NCBI GenBank assembly: GCA_041397725.1 | Contig: JAWKVZ010000001.1 | Span: 248,001 to 312,000, forward strand | Origin: JAGRKR01 sp041397725 | GTDB taxonomy: Bacteria; Pseudomonadota; Alphaproteobacteria; Rhizobiales; Hyphomicrobiaceae | Direction of reading: 5' to 3' | Length of the DNA: 64,000 nucleotides | In this document: positions 63,041 to 64,000 of the stretch, piece by piece | Position numbering within the stretch: position 1 is the stretch's first letter | Layout: each line of letters opens with the position of its first letter | Translations under genes and position numbers: made by a program | Notes under the pieces: generated by a model | The model's input: the letters and a program-made list of their open reading frames with translations, nothing else | Database searches by the model: none | Told to the model about the DNA's origin: nothing

Positions 63041-63076
63041 AGCAAGCCGGCCCCACAGCGGATGCTGCAGGGCCGG
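63041..63076 (-). terminator. Candidate terminator after the DUF2059 gene
   Basis: A two-part stem: CCGGCCC/GGGCCGG (63047-63053 and 63070-63076) with an inner CAGC/GCTG. On the - strand it is followed by CTTGCTTTG. It lies between the DUF2059 stop and the gor start. Confidence 0.6.
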
Positions 63077-63115
63077 TGTCTGCAACCTCGGGCGCGCAGG
63101 CGCCGTTTGCGATGC

Positions 63116-63637
63116 TCAGAGCTTCAGGCCACGCTTGCGCATTTCCTCACGCGCCTCCTGCTCGACCTCGCGGCCGAGGCGCATGCCCCATTCCTGGCCG
63201 ATGCGCATGGACTTCTGCGTGATGAGACCTTGCTTCGAGATGAACTTGGCCCCGACGCCGGACTTGTAGAACGCGGAGATCTCCTTGAGCTCGGCCGCCG
63301 TGAACTCCTCGGCGTAGATGGCGGCGATCTTGTCGATGACCTCCTGCTTGCGCTGGCTCGCCCGCTTGGCCATCAGAGCGAAGACATCGCGAATTTCGTC
63401 CTGCCGGCCCGGATTCTGCTGGCCGTAGGCGCGCGCCATCTGCCCCATCATGGATTGCATGACGAGGTCGAACATCTTGGCGCTGCCGGTCACCTCCATC
63501 AGCTCCTTGGCGGCCGCCGTGGAGGCCGGATCGGGAGCGGCCTTCTGTGCCTGGGCGGACAGCGGCGCGAGCAACAGCAACAGGGCGGCGAGCGCGAACG
63601 CGGCCGACCGACTGGCGATCTGTGAAGTAACGATCAT
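63116..63637 (-). CDS. DUF2059 domain secreted protein
   Basis: 173-residue exported protein. Signal peptide: SAAFALAALLLLLAPLSAQAQ. A helical DUF2059 domain (about 90-150) contains EEFTAAELKEISAFYKSGVGAKF, the family hallmark. Function is unknown. ATG 63637 is chosen: GGAGGT lies 4 bp upstream. An ATG four codons earlier directly follows another GGAGG. It lies 29 bp after rpiA, the usual Rhizobiales order rpiA-DUF2059-gor. Confidence 0.88.
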   Translation of the reverse strand: MIVTSQIASRSAAFALAALLLLLAPLSAQAQKAAPDPASTAAAKELMEVTGSAKMFDLVMQSMMGQMARAYGQQNPGRQDEIRDVFALMAKRASQRKQEVIDKIAAIYAEEFTAAELKEISAFYKSGVGAKFISKQGLITQKSMRIGQEWGMRLGREVEQEAREEMRKRGLKL

Positions 63638-63666
63638 GTGGACCTCCATCCTCCTGGGCCAGGGAC

Positions 63667-63999
63667 TCACGTGTCCGTGTCGTCCCACGTAGACTGCAGC
63701 GTCCTGACGCCCGTCGGTCCCGCCACCAGGGCGAGATCGGCGATACCTATGAACAGCCCGTGATCGACGACGCCCGGGATGCTCTCGAGCGCGTCGGCGA
63801 GACCTTCCGGGTCCTCGATCCGGCCAAAGGCGCAATCGAGGATGTAGTGGCCGCCGTCGGTCAGGAACGGGGCTCCCGTCGCGAGGCCGCGCAGCGTCAG
63901 CACGCCCTGGCACCCCACCGCCGCTGCGAGCGCCTCGATCAGGTTCTCGGTCGCCTTCAATCCGAACGGCACGACCTCGACGGGCAGCGGAAAGGCGCC
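63667..63999 (-). CDS. rpiA: Ribose-5-phosphate isomerase A, C-terminal part (truncated by window edge)
   Basis: Interconverts ribose 5-phosphate and ribulose 5-phosphate in the pentose phosphate pathway. Only about 110 C-terminal residues are in the window. They begin GAFPLPVEVVPFGLKAT and contain TDGGHYILDCAFGRIEDP and IPGVVDHGLFIGIAD, all diagnostic of RpiA. The start lies beyond the right edge. Confidence 0.96.
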   Translation of the reverse strand, partial: GAFPLPVEVVPFGLKATENLIEALAAAVGCQGVLTLRGLATGAPFLTDGGHYILDCAFGRIEDPEGLADALESIPGVVDHGLFIGIADLALVAGPTGVRTLQSTWDDTDT

Positions 64000-64000
64000 G

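Overview
The window is high-GC, gene-dense DNA from an alphaproteobacterium, most likely Hyphomicrobiales (Rhizobiales). The evidence is the gene order: lpxD-fabZ-lpxA-lpxI-lpxB next to gltA; rseP-dxr-cdsA-uppS-frr-pyrH-tsf-rpsB; a complete nuoA-N operon running into birA, ribonuclease J, methylmalonyl-CoA epimerase, a DUF1467 gene and proS; and hup-lon-clpX-clpP-tig. LpxI in place of LpxH, an editing-domain-less ProRS and an S2 with a helix-hairpin-helix tail point the same way. No insertion sequence, prophage, integrase or CRISPR array is visible. Genus cannot be assigned.

Layout. Only the 3' end of gltA (3-413) is on the + strand at the left edge. From about 0.5 to 51.4 kb every recognisable protein and tRNA gene is on the - strand. 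Read in transcription order from the right they are: tRNA-Leu and trigger factor; clpP; clpX; lon; hupB; tRNA-Val and tRNA-Asp; nuoA-N with three extra genes; birA, rnj, mce and DUF1467; proS; lolC and lolD; dnaE; rpsB-tsf-pyrH-frr-uppS-cdsA-dxr-rseP-bamA; then lpxD-fabZ-lpxA-lpxI-lpxB. From 51.5 to 64 kb the region is more mixed: a secreted FecR-domain protein, a Tat-exported metallo-hydrolase, two outer-membrane beta-barrel proteins, a + strand cysK-sseA-(secreted unknown)-ybdK cluster, YceI, a sugar transferase with an SDR, glutathione reductase, a DUF2059 protein and the 3' part of rpiA.

How the genes work together. The 0.5-13.5 kb block is a cell-envelope module: isoprenoid precursor and carrier (Dxr, UppS), phospholipid precursor (CdsA), site-2 protease (RseP), outer-membrane protein assembly (BamA) and lipid A synthesis (LpxD, LpxA, LpxI, LpxB, FabZ). 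It is coupled to translation and nucleotide genes (S2, EF-Ts, UMP kinase, RRF). LolCD adds lipoprotein export. The 27.5-43.4 kb block encodes all 14 subunits of respiratory complex I. The 44-51 kb block is protein quality control (Lon, ClpXP, trigger factor) with the nucleoid protein HU. The right end is biased toward sulfur and thiol chemistry and envelope proteins.

Less ordinary items are: an LpxI with a second, degenerate copy of its C-terminal domain; a fluoroacetyl-CoA-thioesterase-like (FlK-type) gene translationally coupled to nuoC; two small uncharacterised membrane proteins embedded in the nuo operon by 4-bp overlaps; and a probable + strand structured RNA of about 210 nt, with its own promoter and a strong terminator, between proS and the DUF1467 gene.
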